DNA from: Paulinella micropora
Lineage: Eukaryota; Cercozoa; Imbricatea; Euglyphida; Paulinellidae
DNA: 64,000 nt
Reading direction: 5' to 3'
Assembly (NCBI GenBank): GCA_019918135.1
Contig: WBZZ01004762.1
Span: forward strand, 1 to 64,000
How positions within the stretch are numbered: the stretch's first letter is position 1; each line of letters begins with the position of its first letter. Under the pieces are notes generated by a model. That model worked only from the letters and a program-made list of their open reading frames with translations, made no database searches and had not been told where the DNA came from. Of this stretch, positions 1-9,758 are shown in pieces. The translations under genes were made by a program, and so were the position numbers.

Positions 1-1023
1 ATACGCAGTAGGGTGGCCATCGATGAAGTGCATGTAGCAAAACTCGCTCATAGCGTCCCCATCATATCGATAGCGATTGAAGCGGAACAAGCGCAATAGT
101 CTAAAGAGCCTCAACATGTGGTATTCCCTCCCAAAGTTCGGATGGTGGAAGTACAGTGGATAACATGCCAAGAGATCCAAAAAGAACCAGGTGCTGAAAT
201 AGTGCTTTGCGATGGACTTGAGATCAGTCACAAGCAGCATGCTGTCAGTCATATAGGCAGTGAAAAAACGCAAGATAACGTCTGTTATAAAAATGAACTC
301 CACCAGAAAGTCAAGGGGCCGAACTGATAAATGAAAGGCTACCGAGATCGGGACCCAGATAGCAACATAGACGGTGGCTATCAGTACGATGATGTCCCAC
401 ATTACATGGAAAGGCCTGTTGGGCAAGATGATATACCAGGGAATGGCAAAGAGCTCCTGGTGCTGGATAGAAGGGTTCTCGCCGAGTCGACGGGTAAAGG
501 CCGCCATGGCCGACCCGCGCCCGACTCCTGGCGATTCTCTCCGTCGCGCTGAAATATGGTCTATGTCTGTGCGAGATGGCAGAACAGGCACAGCATACAC
601 CGTCTGCTCGTAGCCGTAGCCTGAGTCCATGCCTCGCGGCATTGAGTCTGCTCGTAGCCGCAGAGACGAGTTTGGAGGTGACGCTGGAGGCGCCAAATTT
701 ATAGAGCTAATACTCTTGGAACTATCTTGCTCGGGCATATCTGTTTTCACTTTCTGCGTTTCATCTCCATCTTTAAAGAAATGTTGGTTGGTTGGCTGGT
801 CAGTCGACGTGACAGACCCATTCAGAAAGTCAACCTCTGTCGGGCTTACGAATTTCTGCTCGGGCATATCTGTTTTCACTTTCTGCGTTTCATCTCCATC
901 TTTAAAGAAATGTTGGTTGGTTGGCTGGTCAGTCGACGTGACGACAGACCCATTCAGAAAGTCAACCTCTGTCGGGCTTACGAATTTCTGCGAAGGTTGA
1001 GAAGACAGACTGTCATCCGACAT
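1..1023 (-). CDS. voltage-gated cation channel, EAG/HCN/CNG type (N-terminal part, runs off the window)
   Basis: The minus strand is open without interruption from an ATG at 1023 to base 1 (341 codons). Residues 1-200 form a Ser/Pro-rich cytoplasmic N-terminus. Hydrophobic segments follow at about 206-231 (S1), 237-259 (S2, with FIFITDVILRFFTAY) and 268-292 (S3, WFFLDLLACYPL). An S4-like segment at about 299-320 carries arginines spaced as R-LFRLLRLFRFNR. The S2 pattern (acidic residue, then LRFFTAY) and S4 order match the EAG/HCN/cyclic-nucleotide-gated potassium channel superfamily. S5, pore and any ligand domain would lie left of the window. No intron is seen. The start is the first ATG of the open frame. 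Residues 12-98 are a near-perfect tandem duplication, listed separately. Ion selectivity cannot be judged without the pore. Confidence 0.85.
   Translation of the reverse strand, partial: MSDDSLSSQPSQKFVSPTEVDFLNGSVVTSTDQPTNQHFFKDGDETQKVKTDMPEQKFVSPTEVDFLNGSVTSTDQPTNQHFFKDGDETQKVKTDMPEQDSSKSISSINLAPPASPPNSSLRLRADSMPRGMDSGYGYEQTVYAVPVLPSRTDIDHISARRRESPGVGRGSAMAAFTRRLGENPSIQHQELFAIPWYIILPNRPFHVMWDIIVLIATVYVAIWVPISVAFHLSVRPLDFLVEFIFITDVILRFFTAYMTDSMLLVTDLKSIAKHYFSTWFFLDLLACYPLYFHHPNFGREYHMLRLFRLLRLFRFNRYRYDGDAMSEFCYMHFIDGHPTAY
730..990 (-). repeat. in-frame tandem duplication (132 + 129 bp) in the channel N-terminus
   Basis: Codons 12-55 and 56-98 encode the same 43-44 residue unit, beginning QKFVSPTEV and ending KVKTDMPE. 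The two copies differ only by one GTC codon (Val-Val against Val). The reading frame is preserved through both copies, so the duplication is recent and tolerated by the protein. It lies in the cytoplasmic region before S1. Confidence 0.9.
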
Positions 1024-1954
1024 GGCAACCTAGCTCACAAACAAGCAAAGGACCAGCACATCTCCTACTATGTTTTATCCACCAAACAAGCTTCAGCAAG
1101 CGATCATTTCCGTCGCTTTGTGATTTTCCATGCAATTCCACGTGCTCAGTTTCATGTACTTGTCGCGATATCACAGCGACAGGCGGTTTAAACATGGAAA
1201 CCATCCCTCGCTCAAGAGGGCCTGCGTTAAAAAAAAAAATGTCGCGCTGACTGATTGCACTGCATTTATATCGAACCCTCTGAGTTCAAAGAAAATTTTC
1301 ACAACGACAACAACAACAAAGAAAAGAAAAGGGAATCATGTATTTGTATACTATTTTTCCCACTTCTCTGTCGCAGGCTCCCGTCGCTGTGCCTCCTGCG
1401 CAACAGTACTGGTTTTTCCTCGAAATTCATCAAAAGATATTAGCTGCAATTTTTATCACAAGCGAAGAATATAGGCGCCAAGACAGAGAAAAAAGAAATA
1501 ATAAATGATCAAAAACAAAGACACCTACACAAGAGAAAGAAAATCAATTGAAACCAAAGTAATATGGAAAGCTTTAGATTCCATAGAAGCAAGACTAATA
1601 GACATACAAGAATTGAAGAAAGTACATGACAAGCCTGATGGAAAACATGAACGTAGCCTCCAGGAACAACATGAATGCTTTGAGAAAACTGATCATCCCT
1701 TAGACGCGGGCAAACAAGAATTCGACCACAAAGCTGTGCGTGGATGAGTGATAAACGCGCTCGAGAGGCGCATACGTGGACAGATGCGAAGGTCAGTGCT
1801 TAAATTCCACAACAAGAGAAACAGAGCGAAGACAAGAAAGGACAAACAAGACCCACCATCCGTCATTCAGACTAAAGCATATATACTGAAGACGTAACTA
1901 CGTCGCACCTGTCCTGGCTAAACTCTTTATATCTCAAGGAACATCCTGACGCCT
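1024..1954. other. channel upstream region and unassigned DNA
   Basis: This is the 5' side of the channel gene. An 80-residue Lys/Glu-rich open frame at 1505-1747 (plus) is predicted helical and could be a fragment of a LINE ORF1 coiled coil. I see no family motif in it and do not call it a gene. No promoter element is recognisable. Confidence 0.4.
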
Positions 1955-1958
1955 CAGA

Positions 1959-2510
1959 ATGCACGTGTGTGCGTGTGTGTGTATTGTGTGTGTGTGCACG
2001 TATGTATGTGTGTGTGTGTGTAATTTATGCATGACTGTCTCAGTGTATGTGTTCTTGCGCTACACTGGCTGCGCTCGTTTGCGTTTGCCCCCGCCAACCA
2101 CGCTAACATGTCCGTGTGTGATCCCTTCGCTCACTCGGGGTCCACACCATCAGTTTCTGACTTTTCAGGAGAAATGTGCCTGTTTCTGTACCTGTGTGTA
2201 TCAGAATGTATTTTGGTTGTGTGAGTTCTGTGCGTGTAACGTGCGTGCGTGTGTGTATGTGTATATATATATGTGTGTATGTGTGTGTGTGTTTTGTGTA
2301 CTTGTGTCGTGCATGTGTGCACGTATGCTTGCGTGTGTGTCTATGTGCGCTATGTGTGTCTTATGTGTGTATGCCTGTGTGTGTGTGCATCATCATTTTC
2401 TGGTAACTCAGGGGTGTTCACGTAAAAAAGTCGACCTTCTCAGAATGCAAATATATATATACATATATACATATACATATATATACACACATATATATAT
2501 ATGTTTACAT
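1959..2510. repeat. (TG)n-rich tract followed by (AT/AC)n microsatellite
   Basis: Dense TGTG, GTGC and TATG repeats run from 1959 to 2400. An AT/ATAC tract occupies about 2449-2505. Long open frames in this stretch consist of Cys/Val/Met repeats and are artefacts of the microsatellite. Confidence 0.85.
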
Positions 2511-2793
2511 CATATCACCAAACAAACATAATGTAGAAAACCAAGATATAGTGCATCTTTCAAACACACAAGCAGTGCAAAGACGCCTCCTGGTACTGCT
2601 GTAGATGAAGGCTTTTCTAATTAACTCCAATTTCTCCTAGTCCAAAAGTTGGGTCATATTCACGCAAACCATGTGCCTTATCCATCATTTGACAGCCCTA
2701 TCGAATGGTACCACATCGAACCTTGCGGTCGGTTTGGTTGAACTCGAGTAACAATCCCAAGACACAACTGTGTCCGGAATAAGAATTTCATAG

Positions 2794-3069
2794 AAATCAG
2801 GCAAGCCTAACTTAGGTTTGCTAATTTCTGTAAACTGGACAGGCACACACCTCGAAGGCAAAACATTCAACATATTCATCAATGAAAGCCTTCCACCAAA
2901 CACTCTCGTGCTCTTGAAACAGGCTATCAAGCTGAAGAAAGAACTCATAGAGGCTACTGGCGCGACGATCTACGTCTGGATCAGAGACGGCGAGGTCCTC
3001 TTCAAGGAACAAACAAAGGGGCACAAGCTGGTGATCAAGACAGAGGAAGACATAAGCATAATCAAATAA
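2794..3069 (+). pseudogene. LINE copy A, C-terminal part of ORF1 (FP25/Baculo_FP-like domain)
   Basis: The frame encodes ESLPPNTLVLLKQAIKLK, then a helix, then GATIYVWIRDGEVLFK, and ends in KTEEDISIIK. The arrangement of a helix, Y-V-W-x-R-D/N-G-x-V and a terminal EED is the C-terminal domain of LINE ORF1 proteins of the Jockey/CR1/L2 group, related to baculovirus FP25K. In the LINE it takes part in RNA binding and ribonucleoprotein assembly. The N-terminal half of ORF1 is not recognisable upstream, where an in-frame TAG stands at 2791-2793. ORF2 follows about 240 bp downstream. Alternatively this is a stray ORF1 fragment, but its position just ahead of ORF2 argues for one element. Confidence 0.65.
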
Positions 3070-3310
3070 CAGTACATGCACCCCCAGACAAACCAAAAGA
3101 ACAGCAAAACACCCAAGAGCATCTAAATGAGCTCTCAACAAAACCCCCAGAACATGTCACCCACCCTAACCTCCTCTCACAATCGTTCAAACCATATACC
3201 TATCTCTCACCTCTAAAAATAATAAAAATAAAACATATAACAAGAATATCAATAACAACAACAATAATAATATCAATAATAAAAACAACAAAAACACGCA
3301 CAACAACACA

Positions 3311-6170
3311 CTCACAATATACCACGCCAACATCCACTCCCTCAAAGCACACCACCAAGAACTAATCACACACCTGTAACTCTTACCTTTCCAACCAGAT
3401 ATCATCATACTCACAGATAACTACATCATAACCAACCAGCAACAATGCATTCCCTATCCACACATACACAGCCAAACACCACATCGACATCTCAATATAC
3501 CATAAAAGCAGCATGCACATCACACCAGACGATAAACAAACAATATCGGACTCATGCAAAACACCGCCAATACTAAGAATATATAATAATAAACTTAAAA
3601 ACGAGCCAACACACACAATAATAGGTATGTATAGACGCCGCTCATAGACAAGCAATTTTTTTTTGCACTGCAAAATAACATAAACAAAATAGTACACAAA
3701 ACACCCACAAGCACGATAATACTGGTAGGTGACATAAACTACAACCTACTCGACAATATACATAAATCACACACAGACTTTCAAAATCTCATGAATCACA
3801 ACAACCTCTACACAACAATAACAAAAGCAACACGACACGACATGGTCCACAAAACGTCCCATACACTCATAGACATGATAGTAACCAACATCAATGCCAA
3901 CATAGAATCAAACATCATAAGCCCATGCATATCAGACCATCACCCCATATAGGCAATAATACACGCTCGCACAAGAAAACCAGACACAGACAACACACCT
4001 AGACTCACCAAAAGCATATACGACAAAAACAAAGAAACAATACAAGCAAACCTAAAAACACAGTTAGAATATATCACACAGAACAACACAGAAAACAGCG
4101 ACACAAACCAAAAGTTCAGAGACATACAAACAACAATAACAAAAGTTATAGAACACTTCGAACGAAAGCCTAAGCAAGCAATAGACGGAAAAGCTGGTGC
4201 AGTCCCTCCCACAATAAAAGGACAAATAAGAAAAAAGCACTTACTATAGAAAAAATGGAGAGATAATTCAACAATAGAAAACAAACATGCATACAGAACA
4301 CAGAAATATAAAGTCGACAAAATAATACACAAAGACAAAAAAGACGAAATAATGAAGACGCTAGAAGAAAATAAAAACAACCCAAAGAAACAACATAGAA
4401 AACTCAGAGAGCTGATACCAAACAACAAACCACCGAGAGCATCACCAACCACAATACAATACAACAACAAAACACACACAGACCCAATAGAAATAGCAAA
4501 CGCACTCAACGACCACTACATAACCATAGGCCAAAAAACAAGCAACAGCATACCAACAACCGAACACAAACAGCCACAAGAAGAGAGAGCAGAAAAAAAC
4601 AAGCAACCACACCCAAGTTTCAAACTACATAACACAACACAGGACATCGCAAGTAAAACACTTAAAAGCATAAACAGAGACAAAGCAGAAGACATATATA
4701 AAATAAAACCAACACTTATAAAAGACATGCACGCTTTCCTCACACCCATACTCACCGACCTCGTCAACAAAGCAATAGATGAAAATAAATACCCAAACGC
4801 ACTTAAAACAACGAAAGTAATAGAACTATACAAAGCCTGCGACACAGCATGCCAGCCAATTACAGACCAATATCACTACTACCAATAATAGCTAAAGTAT
4901 TCGACACAAAAATAAATAAACAAATCATGCATCACTTAACTAAACATAACATAGTATCACGTACACAATACGCTTTCCGACCTAATTCAAGCACAACCAT
5001 GACAATGAAACTATAATAAACCAAATACAAAAACATAAAGACAAGGAAGAGCTAGTGCTGGCACTGTATGTAGCACCTCTCAAAAGCGTACGACACAGTA
5101 GAGCATTCAAAGCTACTGGACAAATTTTGACAAAATTTTAATTTCAACGAAGGTACAGTCCAGTTCTTTGCATCCTACATCTCGAATAGCACCCAAGAGG
5201 TCCACACACAGTATGCCAAATCTCACAAGCACCGTCACACATGGCATCCTACAAGGAAGCACACTCTCCACCACCTTCTTCTTACTGTATATAAATGATA
5301 TAATCAATATTATACAAAAAGGAACAGTATACACATACGCAGACAACACTACACTTATAATAACAGCTAAAAACCCTGAAAACCCTAAAAACCTACAAGA
5401 AAAAACATAAACAGAAATAACAAAAGTAATATACTACTTCCATTCCAACAACCTTGTACCAAGCCCAACAAAAAAAACATATATACAATTTTCCACAAAA
5501 CAAAACAAAACATCACAATAAACATAAACCATACACTCGAACAATGTCAACAAGCAAAACTCCTAGGCATAACACTCCAACATAACCTAAAATATGTCCA
5601 ACATATCAACAACATAATCCGCAAACTTCAACCCACTATCAACTCCTTACTATACGCCAAAAAATTCCTAGATATAAAAACAATGAAACAACTATATTAT
5701 TACATATACCCACACCTCATACAAAATATCTCCATCTGGGGGACCCATGAAAATAAAAAGAAATATATACAACCACTCATAAAAATCCACAAAAAAATAA
5801 TCAGAATAATTGCTAAAACACACTACCGAGCACACACCAAACCACTCCTAGACCAACTCCAACTGCTTGACATCACCCACCTCTATACCCTCCATGTATG
5901 TATAGAAAATCATCCTTCATCTACCCCAAAAAAATCCTCAACAGACCACTCCACAACAACACCTTTACCTATATCAACACCATCCACTCATACAAAACAC
6001 GACACTCAACCAAAAGCAGCCTCTTTGTCAACCACAAAGATCCATACTTACTAAGATCTTTGCAAATCAATGGAAACCAATGCCAAAAGACATAACAGAT
6101 GAAAAATCAATCAATATTTTCAAAAAAGCAGAAATGACATACTTACCAAAACACCAACAACAATCATAAT
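3311..6170 (+). pseudogene. LINE copy A, ORF2: APE endonuclease and reverse transcriptase
   Basis: Most of ORF2 is legible in one frame from 3311 to 4888. The endonuclease shows ANIHSLKAHHQELI, PDIIILTDNY, the GDIN motif (GDINYNLLD near 3728) and SDHHPI near 3932. A linker follows, with GDKxxxIYKIKP-type sequence near 4680. Reverse transcriptase motifs are SKAYDTVEHSKLL near 5085, GILQGSTLSTTFF near 5240 and YADN near 5336, where YADD is usual. The thumb and C-terminal region lies at 5683-6050 in another frame. Stops include 3377-3379, 3950-3952 and 4247-4249, and frame changes occur near 4888 and 5410, so the copy is dead. The order of ORF1 with FP domain, APE endonuclease and RT points to the Jockey superfamily (CR1/L2/Jockey). 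The coding strand is strikingly A- and C-rich compared with copies B and D. Confidence 0.8.
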
Positions 6171-6673
6171 ACATACATAATATATATATGTATATTACTA
6201 ACATACCGCGCGAAAGAAAAAAAAATGTAACGCCAGACTCCCCATCCCCCCCCCCCCCCCCCCCCCCCTGTTCGCTCCTTGAAGAAGACCTCTCCGAATC
6301 TGCCGACGTATATGGTCATCCATGCAACAACTTCCCACCCCCCCCCCCTTCTTTTTCTTAGTCACTTTCAGTGATTTAAACAAAAAGGAAAGAGAGGGGC
6401 TGCCATACATAAACGACCCCTCTTAAAATAACGCACACCCACGTCATAATTTAAGCTACATATCACGCAACACATCCAAACATAAACATAAATTTTAATA
6501 ACATTGATACCGAATACTTTCTTTTAATACGCTCGATTGAATAGCTAGGTTTCCACCTTAGATAAATGTATGACTTAATAGCTATACTTTTCACGTGGAC
6601 GTTCCCTGAGTCCCATTGTAAAAATTGTTCTCAATAAAAACGAAGAAGAAGAAGAAGAAGAGAGAGAGTGTGC

Positions 6674-6718
<45 letters not shown>
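6171..6718 (+). repeat. LINE copy A 3' region with C24 run, (GAA)n tail and A40 run
   Basis: The tract after ORF2 includes GTAACGCCAGACTCCCC, matching the 3' UTR of LINE copy D (GTAACGCCGGACTCG). A run of 24 C occupies 6246-6269 and a second C run lies near 6338. A (GAA)n tract at about 6641-6662 resembles the tails of LINE copies C and D. An uninterrupted A40 tract at 6679-6718 directly precedes LINE copy B. Its origin (tail of another element or target) is not clear. Confidence 0.6.
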
Positions 6719-6722
<4 letters not shown>

Positions 6723-6914
6723 GATCACCTACCTATATTTACTGTTTTCCATACACGTATCCCGCGCGAGCGTCCAAACAAACAAAAACGCCTTACTAAT
6801 CATAAATATGGAAAACATAAGAATTAAATCATAAACCAAGTAATAAAAGCAATTGAAAACGACCGTAATAATAATAGTAATAATAATAATAAGAATAATA
6901 ATAATAATAATAAT

Positions 6915-7154
6915 AGTGCTTCTCAGTAAATGGCGAATGCATTTCTGCATATGTGCCTCCATCGTCTCACCCGCGAGGGGAGTACGAAGATTTGACGACA
7001 GGCTCTACTGACACCCCCGCAAGGCAGCTCCAAGCCTTCCAGACAGACCAATACTTTCAAAGAAAATATCCTTTGAAAATACTGGCACCGACAGAAATCA
7101 AACTGGCGACAGGTCCCAGATGGTAGACCTTAACCACTGGGCTATCGCGGTGCC
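6915..7154 (-). mobile_element. tRNA-derived SINE, copy S1
   Basis: Reading the minus strand, the element starts GGCACCGCGATAGCCCAGTGG (about 7154 downward). Box A-like TAGCCCAGTGG and box B-like AGTTTGATTTC follow. The head ends CGGTGCCA, so its first and last 7 nt pair as a tRNA acceptor stem. A body with TTGCGGGGGTGTCA comes next, then a 3' end GAGAAGCACT and an (ATT)n tail (AAT on plus, 6867-6914). The body is more diverged than in the other copies, so this is an older insertion. Pol III transcription and mobilisation by a LINE are expected for this class. Confidence 0.8.
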
Positions 7155-7187
7155 ACTAGTAATAATAATAATAATAATAATAATAAT

Positions 7188-7360
7188 AGTGTATCTCCTG
7201 CCAATTGCTGAGCCAAAAGGCCATGTGCATCCAGTCCTCCATTCCATAAGGAAAGTCTCCACACCAATCGGTGGAATAAAGGAAGTGACGGCATAGAACA
7301 TTACTCTAGGAGCTTTATACCAATCAGCCCATGGAAAGGACCGATGGCCTATGTACTCCC

Positions 7361-7361
<1 letters not shown>
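7188..7361 (-). mobile_element. repeat family R2 (SINE-like), copy 1
   Basis: A 174 bp unit is bounded on both sides by (AAT)n. By eye it is identical to 61403-61576. In minus orientation it begins AGGGAGTACATAGGCC and ends CAGGAGATACACT followed by (ATT)n. Its last ~30 nt match the 3' end of the tRNA-derived SINE (CTCAGCAATTGGCAG against ATCAGCCATTGACAG). A convincing box A/box B pair is not seen. Confidence 0.6.
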
Positions 7362-7419
<58 letters not shown>

Positions 7420-7420
7420 G
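7362..7420. repeat. (AAT)n microsatellite
   Basis: About 19 uninterrupted AAT units between repeat R2 and the resumption of LINE copy B. It marks an insertion target or tail. Confidence 0.9.
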
Positions 7421-7936
7421 CGGGACTAGCTCTAGCCAAGATTGCATTGCCAAGACAGATGCGCAGCTGCATCACCTACAAACAACTATGACTAAGGTAA
7501 TTGAAAAGCACCCTGGTGCACGACGGCTTTTAAGAAACTTATCCCCAAAAAAAACAACTACATAAAAAACGAATAAACAGTCCTACCAATATTACTATAA
7601 CTACTCACAAACGATATAAGAATAAACTAAATAAAATAATTAAAATCAGAAGAAAGCAAAAATGACTAAACTAATGCATGAAAATAAAACTAACCCTAAA
7701 AAGCAAAATGCAAGCGCTACGACTAATAATCCAAGACTAAAACCACCTCGCACATCGCCCACTACACTGCAGTATGACAACAAAACATACACTAATGCTC
7801 TCGACATAGCCAACGCGCTGAATAATCACTTCGTGACAGTCGGCCTGAAGACTAGCGAAGCATTACACCAACCGTTAATAGTAGTAGTAGTAGTAGTAAT
7901 AATAATAATAATAATAATAATAATAGTAATAGTAAT

Positions 7937-8184
7937 AGTGCTTCTCTGTCAATGGCTGATGCATTTCTGCACATGCGCCTCCATCGTCTCACCCGTGAGG
8001 GGAGTACGAAGAATTGACGATAAGCTCTAATGACACCCCCGCAAGGGCAGTTCCAACACTTCCAGACGGGCCGGTATGTTCAATGAAAATACTGGTCCAG
8101 AAATAGACCGGTATGTTCAATGGAAATACTGGTGGCACCGACGGGAATCGAACTGGCGACAGGGCCCAGATGGTAGAACTTGAC
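7937..8184 (-). mobile_element. tRNA-derived SINE, copy S2 (head truncated)
   Basis: Same body as S3-S5. The head stops at GTCAAGTTCTACC, so box A is missing; box B (AGTTCGATTCC) is kept. A segment with GGTATGTTCAATG and AATACTGGT is present twice. The preceding (AAT/AGT)n tract at 7879-7936 is its tail. The 5' truncation fits incomplete target-primed reverse transcription. Confidence 0.75.
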
Positions 8185-8211
8185 AGTAATAGTAATAATA
8201 ATAATAATAAT

Positions 8212-8443
8212 AGTGCTTCTCTGTCAATGGCTGATGCAAATCTGCACATGCGCCTCCATCGTCTCACCCGTGAGGGGAGTACGAAGAATTGACGATAGGC
8301 TCTAACGACACCCCCGCAAGGGCAGTTCTAACACTTCCAGACGGACCGGTATGTTCAATGAAAATACTGGTGGCACCGACGGGAATCGAACTGGCGACAG
8401 GGCCCAGATGGTAGAACTTGACCACTGGGCTATCACGGTGTCC
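8212..8443 (-). mobile_element. tRNA-derived SINE, copy S3
   Basis: Full head in minus orientation: GGACACCGTGATAGCCCAGT, box A TAGCCCAGTGG, box B AGTTCGATTCC, then CCCGTCGGTGCCA. The internal GGTATGTTCAATG segment is single. The 3' end is GAGAAGCACT with an (ATT)n tail at 8185-8211. It sits immediately beside S2, in the same orientation. Confidence 0.8.
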
Positions 8444-8507
8444 AAATAATAATAACAATAATAGTAATAATAATAATAATAATAGCAATAACAATAACAA
8501 TAACAAC

Positions 8508-8540
<33 letters not shown>

Positions 8541-8541
<1 letters not shown>

Positions 8542-8807
8542 GTGCTTCTCTGTCAATGGCTGATGCATTTCTGCACATGCGCCTCCATCGTCTCACCCGT
8601 GAGGGGAGTACGAAGAATTGACGATAAGCTCTAATGACACCCCCGCAAGGGCAGTTCCAACACTTCCAGACGGGCCGGTATGTTCAATGAAAATACTGGT
8701 CCAGACGGATCGGTATGTTCAATGAAAATACTGGTGGCACCGACGGGAATCGAACTGGCGACAGGGCCCAGATGGTAGAACTTGACCACTGGGCTATCAC
8801 GGTGTCC
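8541..8807 (-). mobile_element. tRNA-derived SINE, copy S4
   Basis: Complete head with box A and box B, body, and an (ATT)n-type tail (8445-8540, mixed AAT/AAC/AGT). It carries two copies of the internal segment ending AATACTGGT, as in S2 and S5. Its body is nearly identical to S5. Confidence 0.8.
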
Positions 8808-8844
8808 AAATAATAATAATAATAAAAATAATAATAATAATAAT

Positions 8845-9110
8845 AGTGCTTCTCTGTCAATGGCTGATGCATTTCTGCACATGCGCCTCCATCGTCTCAC
8901 CCGTGAGGGGAGTACGAAGAATTGACGATAAGCTCTAATGACACCCCCGCAAGGGCAGTTCCAACACTTCCAGACGGACCGGTATGTTCAATGAAAATAC
9001 TGGTCCAGACGGAGCGGTATGTTCAATGAAAATACTGGTGGCACCGACGGGAATCGAACTGGCGACAGGGCCCAGATGGTAGAACTTGACCACTGGGCTA
9101 TCACGGTGTC
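8845..9110 (-). mobile_element. tRNA-derived SINE, copy S5 (reference copy)
   Basis: Box A complement CCACTGGGCTA is at 9090-9100 and box B complement GGAATCGAACT at 9050-9060, a spacing normal for Pol III internal promoters. The head ends in CGGTGCCA. The internal segment is duplicated. Beyond the head, (AAT)n continues to about 9149 before LINE copy B resumes, so the target itself was an AAT tract. Confidence 0.82.
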
Positions 9111-9758
9111 AATAATAATAATAATAATAATCATAATAATAATAATAATGGCATCAATCAAAATGATAACGAGGAGATCAAGGAAGAAAAACAACCACTT
9201 CCACCTCCTTTAAGCTGGCACACACTACAATGGAAATAATGCATGAAACTATGAAGGATATTCAAAGATACAAGGCGGAAGATATATATAAGATCAAACC
9301 TGCCATGGTGCAAGATATGCGGGATCACCTCGCACCTATCCTCACTGAGCTGTTTAACCAGGCGGTAGACAATAAGCATTACCCTGACGCGTTAGAAATA
9401 ACTAAAGTAATAGAAATATATAAAAATAAATATAGCAGCATACCTAGTAACTACCGCCCGATCTCATTGCTACCTATTATTGCTAAAATTTTGACACCAT
9501 AATAGATAAGCAACTTATGACACCTCCTCCACCAGAATATAATATCACACACAATATGCCTTCCGCCCTGACTCGTCCGCGACTATGACCATACAAACAA
9601 TCATAAATAGAATAATTGCACATAAAAATCAGCACGACCTAGTCCTCGCCCTTTACATAGACCTTTCCAAGGCCTATGATACTGTCGCACACGACAAACT
9701 AATATATAAACTCAAACATAACTTTAACTTCTGCGAAGGCACCCTTGCCTTCTTTGCC

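Noticed and set aside
1959-2531. 190-codon open frame rich in Cys/Val/Met
   Set aside because: It is a translation of the TG-rich microsatellite; no motif.
8264-8596. Poly-Leu, poly-Asn and poly-Tyr frames around the SINEs
   Set aside because: Translations of (AAT)n tracts and SINE bodies.
9050-9110. Genuine tRNA gene
   Set aside because: The T-arm is poorly paired, the sequence continues into a common SINE body, and all copies share it; a SINE head fits better.
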